A DNA stretch of 49,782 bases, taken from assembly GCA_944323535.1 (NCBI GenBank), contig CALUSW010000006.1, positions 1-49,782 of the forward strand. The letters are read 5' to 3'. The stretch comes from Candidatus Gastranaerophilales bacterium (lineage in GTDB: Bacteria > Cyanobacteriota > Vampirovibrionia > Gastranaerophilales > Gastranaerophilaceae). Numbering within the stretch: the first letter of the stretch is position 1; each line of letters begins with the position of its first letter. The notes beneath the pieces were generated by a model. That model worked only from the letters and a program-made list of their open reading frames with translations. It had not been told where the DNA came from and did no database searches. The translations under genes and the position numbers were made by a program. Shown here piece after piece: positions 42,738-49,782 of the stretch.

Positions 42738-43484
42738 TTAAAAAATAAATTCAAACACAATACCATAAATCTTTTTTTCAGAATAGTTATTAATAACATA
42801 TAATGCCGTATCATTTTTTGAAGTGTCAACAGGTATGGTTTTCATAATTACACCATCAATATCGGTAATCTCGTTTTTTATATTTTTTAAAACATTTACT
42901 CCTTGCCGGCTTTGTTCATTATTTTTTTGATTGAAAAAAAGTTCTACAGTTAATTCATCATTTTTATAAGGATCTGTGACATGCGTAATTTTTAAGTTTT
43001 TTGTTCCTTGGGGTAAGTTAAACTTAATAGAGTTAAATGTTCTTTTTTCAATAGATGTATCATATATCAGAAGATATTTTGAATTTGGACAATAGTGTAT
43101 TTCATTTAGACTTAATGCTTTTTTTAGATATGGATATTTTTTGTTTATTCTTGCATAAAATTCTGAACTTGGATTTCGTTCAATACAAAAAGGAACAAGA
43201 GAATTTGCAGAGCCGCTTACACAGCCTGCAGTTAGATTTTGTTCCAGTTTTCTTTTATAAAGCCAGCCGGCAAGTCCTAAAACTGATGCCCCGCCTATTG
43301 AACCAAGTGTTATTGCTGTAATAGCACCGCCGGATAGTCCGTCATTACTGCTGTTGTTTTGTTCAGAAGCTGCTGCAGGATTGTCATTTATAGCAAATAC
43401 AAATGTTGGTTGACCAACTCGCGCATATGCAACTGGGATTGTAAATGTAATAATAATTAATATTGATATTATTTTTTTTAACAT
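42738..43484 (-). CDS. Secreted or membrane-anchored protein next to pilin-like genes
   Basis: 248 aa, no known family. A signal peptide (MLKKIISILIIITFTIPVAYA) is followed by an N/S/A-rich stretch and a glycine-rich membrane helix (about 55-78, GGAITAITLGSIGGASVLGLAGWLYK), so the C-terminal about 165 residues probably sit on the cytoplasmic or periplasmic side of one span. That domain contains three cysteines and beta-type sequence (YLLIYDTSIEKRTF). It starts 2 nt after the stop of a pilin-like gene, making one leftward operon. It might anchor or assist the pilus; function unknown. Confidence 0.7.
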   Translation of the reverse strand: MLKKIISILIIITFTIPVAYARVGQPTFVFAINDNPAAASEQNNSSNDGLSGGAITAITLGSIGGASVLGLAGWLYKRKLEQNLTAGCVSGSANSLVPFCIERNPSSEFYARINKKYPYLKKALSLNEIHYCPNSKYLLIYDTSIEKRTFNSIKFNLPQGTKNLKITHVTDPYKNDELTVELFFNQKNNEQSRQGVNVLKNIKNEITDIDGVIMKTIPVDTSKNDTALYVINNYSEKKIYGIVFEFIF

Positions 43485-43486
43485 AC

Positions 43487-43963
43487 CTAAACTCGTCCAA
43501 GTGTTATTACTAAATGTGCCCTATACGTAGTACATACTGTTGTATCGTGTGTAAGTATTTTCGGAGTAAAATAATCTGTTTCAATTTTATCGTGCGGATT
43601 TGTAATTGTATATGATGAAGGAGTTACTGATAAATCTTGATTGTCCAGCGGGTATCTGCCGCATGTACTACAGCAGCTTTCCATTTTTGCACTAACCTGA
43701 ATAGGGTCTGATAAATTTGTTGTGATTCTTACTGTAAAAGGACTAAGACAAAGACGATAGCATTTTTCGTTTATATATTCGGTACTTCTTATTGCTACAT
43801 TTTTCAATTCATCATCTTTGTCATATTCAACATTTTCAACAATAATTTTTTCTATATGCAAAACTTCGGGAACTTCTGCTTGTACAATCTGTGATGACAG
43901 GTTCTCAGCAAATACACTTGAACAGGTAAATAGACTTACTATAATTAATATAATTTTCTTCAT
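43487..43963 (-). CDS. Pilin-like secreted subunit, Cys-rich
   Basis: 158 aa. Signal peptide (MKKIILIIVSLFTCSSVFA), then an alternating hydrophobic N-terminal segment (SQIVQAEVPEVLHIEK) like that of the two rightward pilin candidates, then a beta-sandwich type sequence with six cysteines in the mature part (EKCYRLCLS, ESCCSTC, TVCTTY). The C-terminus TTYRAHLVITLGRV also resembles their last strand (TYEAHITL, VYEAVITL). It is therefore a likely pilus subunit or tip/base adaptor stabilised by disulfides. No ribosome binding site; a weak TATAGT lies 9 nt before the ATG. Confidence 0.65.
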   Translation of the reverse strand: MKKIILIIVSLFTCSSVFAENLSSQIVQAEVPEVLHIEKIIVENVEYDKDDELKNVAIRSTEYINEKCYRLCLSPFTVRITTNLSDPIQVSAKMESCCSTCGRYPLDNQDLSVTPSSYTITNPHDKIETDYFTPKILTHDTTVCTTYRAHLVITLGRV

Positions 43964-44091
43964 ATCAATGGAACTATATTAATAACAAAAAGAATAAAAA
44001 TTCCCTGGTAAGCCACTTATGAAACTACCTAATAGTTTTTATACAGACAGACATTTTTCTTCTTCATAAGAAATTTTATAAAGGAATAAAC

Positions 44092-45012
44092 TTGAGGATT
44101 ACATTTAGAATGAAAAAAATAGTTCATTTTATAATAATCACATTAATTATGATAACATCCTTGTCTGCAAAAGCTGACATGTTTATGCGGGCTGAACAAT
44201 TAGGAATGCCTGTTATCACATCAGCTTCTGTAACATCTAATATTAATTTAACATATCCTCAGATTGGAATTTCCAGACTTTTTGCAACTGCTCTTGAACC
44301 TTATATTACAAATAATGATAATTCAAATATTAAAATTCCTGTAAACAAATTATTTCTTATATGTGATGGGCAGTCATATCAACTAAGCAATATCAGACAT
44401 CAATTGTTTTATATTGATAGCTTTGGAGATATAGATTTTACACGAACGGCGCAAAAAAATTTAAGTCTGCGTATCGAAAATATAGGAGAACTTCCCGCAG
44501 GTACTTATTCTATTCCGTTAAAATTTGTTAACAGAACAAGTTTAATCCAAGAATATGAATGTGATTTTGTACTTACTTTCGTAATTGAAGAAAAACAGTT
44601 AATTTCATCTTTTAGCGGTGATCCTTATATTATATTGAGTGAAGATGATGTTTTTAATGACCAAATATCAGTGAAAAACAAGAATGATGTCAAACTTGAT
44701 TTATATTCCAATACAAATTGGGTTTTATGGCTGGACACATCTAATATTGGAGCTTTGGAAGGCGAATATTCATTTCGTATAAAAAGTTATACAGGAAACA
44801 TTATAAATTATGAACAAAACTTAATTCCTCTCTTGCCCGACAAACGTTATGTTCTTGCAAAAGGAAGTTCTACCCTTCAAGGCACTGAACAAGGGAATAC
44901 TATTCCTACAAGTCTTATTATTGAATATTCATTTAAAAATATAAACAAAGATGAATATATAAAAGAGGGCATAAGACAAAACCCGCTGATTTATATTATG
45001 GAGAACGAATAG
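44092..45012 (+). CDS. Secreted protein heading the chaperone-usher operon, possible adhesin
   Basis: 306 aa from TTG 44092, chosen because AAGGA lies 6 nt upstream; an ATG at 44110 (300 aa) is the alternative, with GAGG 12 nt away. Signal peptide (about residues 7-28) ends LSAKA. The mature protein is beta-rich, in two parts: about 30-165 (NLSLRIENIGELPAGTYSIPLKFV) and 170-300 (SISVKNKNDVKLDLYSN, LEGEYSFRIKSYTG). This two-domain secreted beta protein in front of a chaperone gene fits a tip adhesin or minor subunit, but no family is recognised. The start of the chaperone gene is 1 nt after its stop. Confidence 0.6.
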   Translation: MRITFRMKKIVHFIIITLIMITSLSAKADMFMRAEQLGMPVITSASVTSNINLTYPQIGISRLFATALEPYITNNDNSNIKIPVNKLFLICDGQSYQLSNIRHQLFYIDSFGDIDFTRTAQKNLSLRIENIGELPAGTYSIPLKFVNRTSLIQEYECDFVLTFVIEEKQLISSFSGDPYIILSEDDVFNDQISVKNKNDVKLDLYSNTNWVLWLDTSNIGALEGEYSFRIKSYTGNIINYEQNLIPLLPDKRYVLAKGSSTLQGTEQGNTIPTSLIIEYSFKNINKDEYIKEGIRQNPLIYIMENE

Positions 45013-45013
45013 A

Positions 45014-45835
45014 ATGAAAAAATTACTGACATTTATAGTTTTTCTTTGTACTGTATCAATCAGCCAAGTTCAAGCTGCGGTAAAAGTATCACCTACTTTA
45101 ATTGAGTTGAATGCAAACAAAAGCAACGGAAATTATCTTACAACATCATTTTGTGTTCAAGCAGATAAAAATGAAATAATAAGGTATAAACTTTATCCTG
45201 AATATTTCACAATAACAGATGAAGGCAAAATGAATGCAATTACTGCTGCTGATAAACCGGATAATCTTATTCCGCGTGCAAGATTTGTTCCAAACGAATT
45301 TACGCTAAAAAACGGTATTCCGCAATTGGTCCGGGTTACCTTTACGGATTTAAAAAGTTTACCTGACGGCGAATCAAGAATGGTAATGTTCATAGAAGAT
45401 GTAGCTGCAAAAGAAATTATATTGCCGAATAAAAATAAAAATGTAAATACGAAACTTATTGTAAAAACGAGACTGGGTATTCCGATTTATGTTGATAAAG
45501 GACGTTTTGTAAAAGCGGGTTCATTTGATAATTTATCAGTGGAAAGAAATAATAAAAATTTGGTTTATCATATGCAGCTTTCATCAAAGGGTAACAGCAA
45601 GGTACGCTACCATGGAAAAGCCCAGATTATAAAAGATAAAAAATTAATACAAGAATTTAATATGAACAGCAATACTATTAGGGCGAACGGTAATTTTAAA
45701 GAGTCAGGCTTAATACCGAATAATCTTGAAGATGGAGATTATATTTTTAAAGTTATTTTAACTTATAAAAACGAAAAAGGTGAAAATAAAAATCTCATAA
45801 AAGAAATTTCGTTTAATGTAAGTAATTCAATTTAA
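45014..45835 (+). CDS. Periplasmic PapD-like pilus chaperone
   Basis: 273 aa. Signal peptide (to about residue 21, VQA|AVKVSP). The mature protein begins VKVSPTLIELNANK, then RARFVPNEFTLKNGIPQLVRVTF and GESRMVMFIEDV, corresponding to the G1/F1 strand region (RFxPxxFTLxxGxxQxVR) of PapD-like N-terminal domains. It continues with VKTRLGIPIYV and a second domain (NKNLVYHMQLSSKGNSKVRYHG). Such chaperones fold pilus subunits in the periplasm by donor-strand complementation and hand them to the usher. Sequence style is closest to the alternative (CFA/I) type. It is 12 nt upstream of the first pilin gene (AAGGAG before that). Confidence 0.75.
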   Translation: MKKLLTFIVFLCTVSISQVQAAVKVSPTLIELNANKSNGNYLTTSFCVQADKNEIIRYKLYPEYFTITDEGKMNAITAADKPDNLIPRARFVPNEFTLKNGIPQLVRVTFTDLKSLPDGESRMVMFIEDVAAKEIILPNKNKNVNTKLIVKTRLGIPIYVDKGRFVKAGSFDNLSVERNNKNLVYHMQLSSKGNSKVRYHGKAQIIKDKKLIQEFNMNSNTIRANGNFKESGLIPNNLEDGDYIFKVILTYKNEKGENKNLIKEISFNVSNSI

Positions 45836-45847
45836 GGAGAAAACAAT

Positions 45848-46459
45848 ATGAACAAAACAAAACTATTTACATCACTTTTAGCTTTTTGTGCAACATGCGT
45901 GTGTGCATATGCTGAAAACTTTGATACACAAATTTTGCGTGCTACCTTAGCTCCGTTTGTTGATATTAAAGCAGAAACTGACATTCAGACAAAAACCATT
46001 GATCCTTCAACAGGTAATTTAGACAATGCTTTTTCTTCAATATTTACAATCCGTGCAAATGATGAAATTGATTTGTATCTTACTGCCAAGGCAGACACCG
46101 CTAACGGTTTTGAACAGGCATTCTTTAAGAAGGCAGGTGTTGTATATGTAATATTAACAAATACTACAAAAAAACCTGTTGTTGCAGCACTGAATGATAT
46201 AAAAACAGGAACTGCAATACCTGCTAATAATGCAAATGCAATTGCCTATCCTGTAACCGGTATTACAATCGGCGGTGCAACGGAAGGTATTGAACCTCAA
46301 TATAATGACAGCAAAAGCCAGTATGAGTTTAAGGTAAATCCCGGAATAACCACTGCAACGACTACGATATCTTCTTCTGTTGATTCCACAACTTATTATT
46401 TTGATGATAATGCAGGAACCTATGAGGCTCACATAACATTAACAGATACTACAACATAG
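45848..46459 (+). CDS. Pilin-like subunit, candidate major pilin
   Basis: 203 aa. Signal peptide (ends CAYA). The mature N-terminus has an alternating hydrophobic segment, TQILRATLAPFVDIKAE, like the donor strand of CFA/I-class pilins (pattern ISVTASVDPVIDLLQ). FSSIFTIRANDEIDLYLT and VVYVILTN follow and the C-terminus is AGTYEAHITLTDTTT. Threonine/serine-rich, no cysteine in the mature part. It aligns with the next gene over its whole length. Highest-expressed pilins often have the strongest ribosome binding site, and this gene has AAGGAG 7-8 nt before ATG, so it may be the major subunit. Confidence 0.7.
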   Translation: MNKTKLFTSLLAFCATCVCAYAENFDTQILRATLAPFVDIKAETDIQTKTIDPSTGNLDNAFSSIFTIRANDEIDLYLTAKADTANGFEQAFFKKAGVVYVILTNTTKKPVVAALNDIKTGTAIPANNANAIAYPVTGITIGGATEGIEPQYNDSKSQYEFKVNPGITTATTTISSSVDSTTYYFDDNAGTYEAHITLTDTTT

Positions 46460-46470
46460 GATATTCTTTG

Positions 46471-47076
46471 ATGAAAAATCATTTTATTGTTTTATTATTA
46501 ATATTACTTACAGCGCCGGAATATACCGGCGCTGCGGTAATGGATAGTGTAATTACGACTATTGTGCCGCCTGCTGCCATTGTTAAAGCAATACCTTCTT
46601 CTAAAAATAACAGTGTTATAAATCCGGAAAACGGATTTCAATCAGGGTTGGAAGCCATATTTAATATTAAGACAAATGGCGATGATAATACATATGATTT
46701 TATTTTATCAGGAAGCATAGATACTCTGGAAGGTGTCAGAAATGCCTATGTAATGAACAATGAAAAGCTATATTTGATGCTTGCAAATAAAGACCGCCTG
46801 CCTGAAGCCAATGCCGTCTTTGATATTATGTCAGGCAGCCCGTCTAAAAATCCTAATATAATTGCTTACCCTGTTATTAATACTTCTTCTTTCGATATTA
46901 AACCATTGAACTACAAAGGCGAGCTTTGCTGCCGAATTTTAAGCGGAAATATACAGGATATGAATATTTCTCAAATAATATCAAATATCCCTTTGTTAAA
47001 TACATATTCTATTGGTGAAGATTCAGCGGGAGTCTATGAGGCTGTAATAACTCTTAATATATACAGGAAGCCCTGA
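46471..47076 (+). CDS. Pilin-like subunit, paralogue (minor pilin)
   Basis: 201 aa from ATG 46471 (a TTG one codon earlier is adjacent). Signal peptide ends TGA|AVMDS. The alternating N-terminal segment SVITTIVPPAAIVKA is followed by INPENGFQSGLEAIFNIKT (compare IDPSTGNLDNAFSSIFTIR), LYLMLAN, NIIAYPVIN (compare NAIAYPVTG) and the C-terminus AGVYEAVITLN. It is thus a diverged copy of the upstream gene, with one pair of adjacent cysteines near the middle. It is coupled to the usher-like gene, whose ATG overlaps its TGA (ATGA reading as TGATG). Confidence 0.7.
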   Translation: MKNHFIVLLLILLTAPEYTGAAVMDSVITTIVPPAAIVKAIPSSKNNSVINPENGFQSGLEAIFNIKTNGDDNTYDFILSGSIDTLEGVRNAYVMNNEKLYLMLANKDRLPEANAVFDIMSGSPSKNPNIIAYPVINTSSFDIKPLNYKGELCCRILSGNIQDMNISQIISNIPLLNTYSIGEDSAGVYEAVITLNIYRKP

Positions 47077-49782
47077 TGAAATTCTTTATACTTTTAGTTT
47101 TGTTGTTTTTGAACAGTTTTTGCTGTGTATTTGCACAAAATGAACAGACTACAATAACCTCTTTGGAATTAAACGGTTCAAATTATTATGATATTGAAAT
47201 AATGATGCTAACTGATAGTAAAATATATCTGCCGGTAAAACAAATAGCAAAAATTTTTAATTTACCTGTTGAAGTAAATCATTCTCAAAAAGATTTGTCA
47301 TTTTCTAATTTTGAAGGCGAAAATATTTATGTAAGCAAATTCGAAATATTTTTAAATAATAATATTCTTTCAGACTCATTAAAATTTCAAAAAGAAGGTA
47401 TTATCGAAATTAATGAATTTTATATTGATAAAAATACTGCGGATCGTATTTTTAATTCAGAATTTACAATTGATAATAGTACTTTATACATAAAGGCTCA
47501 AAACAAATATATTATAAAAAAACCCGCAGAGTTAGCAGATGAAGAAATACAAGAAAAAAACATTTTAATGCCGAAGGAAAAAGGCAATCTTTCTTTCGAT
47601 ACATTTGAAATCAACAACTCTATGATGAATGATTCGACAAAACAGGTATACCTAAACGCTACGCAAAATAATGTAATGTTCGGTAATAATACAAGAATGA
47701 GCCTGAAAGGTAAATTGTACAATGGTGATTATTCATTAAATTTCAATACAAATAACTATACACAGCAGTTTTTTTCATTTGGAGGACTTAGTTTTTCTTA
47801 TAGAAATAAGTGGCGAGATAAATTATATTATGAATTAGGTCAGGTTTCCGGATTTAAAAATAATTATAATTCAATTGGGACAATGCTTATAGGCGCACAG
47901 TTGTCAGATTATAATGAATATGAAAAAAATGATAATCTTTCATTAAACAATTTTTTGAAGAAGGGAGAGTCGAAACATCGTATTTTAGCAGGAATTTCAG
48001 GTTTTAACAATAGATTATTTAGTTCAAATGGGTATATTTATCAGATGACATCAAAAAAACTGGTGGCCGGGGTGAGCAGACAGTATGGAATTAGTGATAG
48101 TATGACTCTCGATACAAAACTTATTTTCGACAAAAATATTAAAAAAAATGATGATGCTATATTTTTAACCAATTTGTATAATGATTATTCAATACTATCT
48201 TCCGGAGTTTACCGTAATCCAAATACAATGGAAGGTATAAGCTTAATTAATTCTCTAAATTTATATAGAAATGAAATTTATAAATTCGATGCTCTTATAG
48301 GAATATCTCTAATGAAAGATTTTAACTATAATGCTTCCTCATATAATCCGGGATATTCATTATCATTTGAAAATGTTTTTGATTATCAGAATTCTACTCT
48401 TAAATTAAGACTCTATCAACAGTCTCCAAACTATTATGTAGCAGGTTCAGATTCAGGGTTTATTTGCGACAGACTTGGAGCAGAAGCTTCATATAGTTAT
48501 AACAGTGAAAGATTTAATACAAATATACGCTATACAAGATATTTTTCAAATCTTGATAAACGATATAAAGGCGGTATTACAACCTTTGACGAAGCTAATA
48601 TAAATGCAGGTTCGAAATTTTTTAATTTTGCTAAACTTAGGCTTAATGGAAATTTAAGATATGGAGAAAACAGCATCGGACACAATTTGAATTATTACTA
48701 TAATTTAAATGCTTCAAAGAGTATAAATTCTAAATTAACTATGGAAGCAGGATATATGGGAAATGCTTATAATACTCAATATAACTCTTTAAGTTCATAT
48801 TCAAACGGTTTTAAAAGTAATTATAGTAATATATATTGCAATACCAGCTGCCGGCTTCCAAAAAATAAAGGGATTATAGGATTTGGACATGAAAGTGTAA
48901 AGTATGAATCCGGAGGAACGAAAAATGACTATAATATGATAAAATTAAATTATCGTTTTCCAGAGTTCAAACGGATAATTTTATCTCTGGGTACTGGTTA
49001 TAAATATCAAGGATATGATAACGGTTGCACATATACTGCGTCTATTGGATACAGAACAAAAACAGGAATGATTATAAGCCTAAATTACCAGTATAATACT
49101 GCAATGGGCTATATGTTTAATAATATGTATATTCCTGCAAATTCAAGACATTCTGTTAATTTTGCCTTTAATGATACCTTCGCATTTTCAGGCTGCGGAT
49201 TACATTCAATAGGTACGACCTCATCAGATGAAGGATTTGTTGAAATAGCTGCTTACATTGATAAGAATCATAATAATATATTAGATAAAGAAGATATAAA
49301 AGTTCCCGATGTTCCAATAAAAGTTGCCTGGAAAAGTCAGGCGATTAAAACAAAAAGAAACGGTTTCTGTCCACTTCAAAGTGTAGAGAAAGGCTATTAT
49401 GAGATTAAACTTGACGGAGATAATTTGCATGCAAATCTGTCTCCCGAAAAAGATTTAAATAAATCGATATATGTTGAACCTATGAAGATAACCAGAGTTG
49501 AATTTCCTCTAAAAAGTACTGTTGGCAATATTTCCGGAAAACTAAAAATACAAGATGAATTTAACAGAAAGATGGTCATTACAGATTTTATAGTAAGTCT
49601 TTTTGATATGGAAGGTCAGGAGGTTGCATATTCAACAATTGACAATTCCGGCAATTATTATTTTTCGGGTATATCACCGGGAAAGTATAAAATTTCGCTG
49701 GATCAAAATTTTGTGAATGACTACAATTTAATTCCGGATAATGATAGAGGCGAGGTTTTTATTGATATTCCATATGTTTATA
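47076..49782 (+). CDS. Usher-like outer-membrane protein, 5' part
   Basis: Open to the window edge; 902 codons are visible with no stop. Signal peptide (MKFFILLVLLFLNSFCCVFA). Residues about 25-150 form an N-terminal domain (IYLPVKQIAKIFNLPVEVN and FYIDKNTADRIFNS) like the subunit-targeting domain of ushers. About 165-715 is a series of beta strands with Y, N, S and G (amphipathic, typical of a large outer-membrane barrel). From about 720 the sequence is FVEIAAYIDKNHNNILDKEDI, similar to domains with a D-x-N-x-N-x-x-x-D loop at usher C-termini, then another carboxypeptidase-regulatory-like beta domain (about 805-885). Usher is the best reading, but no plug domain was picked out. Confidence 0.65.
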   Translation, partial: MKFFILLVLLFLNSFCCVFAQNEQTTITSLELNGSNYYDIEIMMLTDSKIYLPVKQIAKIFNLPVEVNHSQKDLSFSNFEGENIYVSKFEIFLNNNILSDSLKFQKEGIIEINEFYIDKNTADRIFNSEFTIDNSTLYIKAQNKYIIKKPAELADEEIQEKNILMPKEKGNLSFDTFEINNSMMNDSTKQVYLNATQNNVMFGNNTRMSLKGKLYNGDYSLNFNTNNYTQQFFSFGGLSFSYRNKWRDKLYYELGQVSGFKNNYNSIGTMLIGAQLSDYNEYEKNDNLSLNNFLKKGESKHRILAGISGFNNRLFSSNGYIYQMTSKKLVAGVSRQYGISDSMTLDTKLIFDKNIKKNDDAIFLTNLYNDYSILSSGVYRNPNTMEGISLINSLNLYRNEIYKFDALIGISLMKDFNYNASSYNPGYSLSFENVFDYQNSTLKLRLYQQSPNYYVAGSDSGFICDRLGAEASYSYNSERFNTNIRYTRYFSNLDKRYKGGITTFDEANINAGSKFFNFAKLRLNGNLRYGENSIGHNLNYYYNLNASKSINSKLTMEAGYMGNAYNTQYNSLSSYSNGFKSNYSNIYCNTSCRLPKNKGIIGFGHESVKYESGGTKNDYNMIKLNYRFPEFKRIILSLGTGYKYQGYDNGCTYTASIGYRTKTGMIISLNYQYNTAMGYMFNNMYIPANSRHSVNFAFNDTFAFSGCGLHSIGTTSSDEGFVEIAAYIDKNHNNILDKEDIKVPDVPIKVAWKSQAIKTKRNGFCPLQSVEKGYYEIKLDGDNLHANLSPEKDLNKSIYVEPMKITRVEFPLKSTVGNISGKLKIQDEFNRKMVITDFIVSLFDMEGQEVAYSTIDNSGNYYFSGISPGKYKISLDQNFVNDYNLIPDNDRGEVFIDIPYVY

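Noticed and set aside
47498-49579. Leftward frames within the usher-like gene
   Set aside because: They are antisense to a 902-codon open frame that has a signal peptide and barrel-like sequence.

Overview
This is an A/T-rich bacterial chromosome segment with dense gene packing, many 1-4 nt stop/start junctions, clear Shine-Dalgarno sites on most genes and three tRNAs. A Kdo transferase (waaA), signal peptides and an outer-membrane usher-like protein point to a Gram-negative, LPS-bearing cell. The DUF561/Ycf23-type protein at about 40.6 kb belongs to a family of cyanobacteria and plastids. No photosynthesis gene is visible, and several proteins share short SFG/PSFxG motifs near their N-termini. 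I therefore infer a non-photosynthetic cyanobacterial relative (Melainabacteria/Gastranaerophilales type), probably gut-associated. This is inference; no database search was possible.

0-8 kb: the 3' tail of a gene that looks like the end of an FlhA/SctV export-gate protein, a GC-richer mini-ORF repeat beside a perfect 15-bp hairpin, a SerB-like HAD phosphatase, then a leftward group (ATP-grasp enzyme, MATE exporter, glmS and a 53-aa small gene coupled to it). Two unassigned surface or regulatory-type proteins follow, one with five canonical EF-hand loops, with tRNA-Arg between them.

8-17 kb, leftward: ribF; an intergenic inverted-repeat element; a glycosyltransferase fragment split by a run of ten G; a radical SAM/SPASM-like protein; a GT2 glycosyltransferase; then a compact cassette of KASIII-like synthase, acyl carrier protein, SDR reductase and PglD/NeuD-type acyltransferase, followed by ribH and a second radical SAM protein. 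The cassette reads as synthesis of a 3-hydroxyacyl (or similar) group and its transfer to a surface sugar.

17-42 kb: housekeeping genes (GH13 branching-enzyme/TreZ-like protein, waaA, secA, folP, uvrC, proB-proA, DUF561, pdxJ) interleaved with lineage-type unknowns. These include a tandemly duplicated pair of glycine-rich hydrophobic proteins, two large proteins with sugar-nucleotidyltransferase domains behind long unusual N-terminal regions, a WG-repeat secreted protein, a stand-alone OLD-type TOPRIM protein and an AAA ATPase of DUF815 type. ribF, folP, uvrC, proB and the YkgJ-like gene have a TATAAT-like box only 6-7 nt before ATG and no Shine-Dalgarno site, so they look leaderless.

42.5-49.8 kb: tRNA-Asn and tRNA-Val, then two divergent operons that together look like a chaperone-usher pilus locus of the alternative (CFA/I-like) type: three small secreted subunits with a shared N-terminal donor-strand-like segment, a PapD-like chaperone, a two-domain secreted candidate adhesin and the first 902 codons of an usher-like outer-membrane protein that runs off the window. 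I consider this the most interesting system here.
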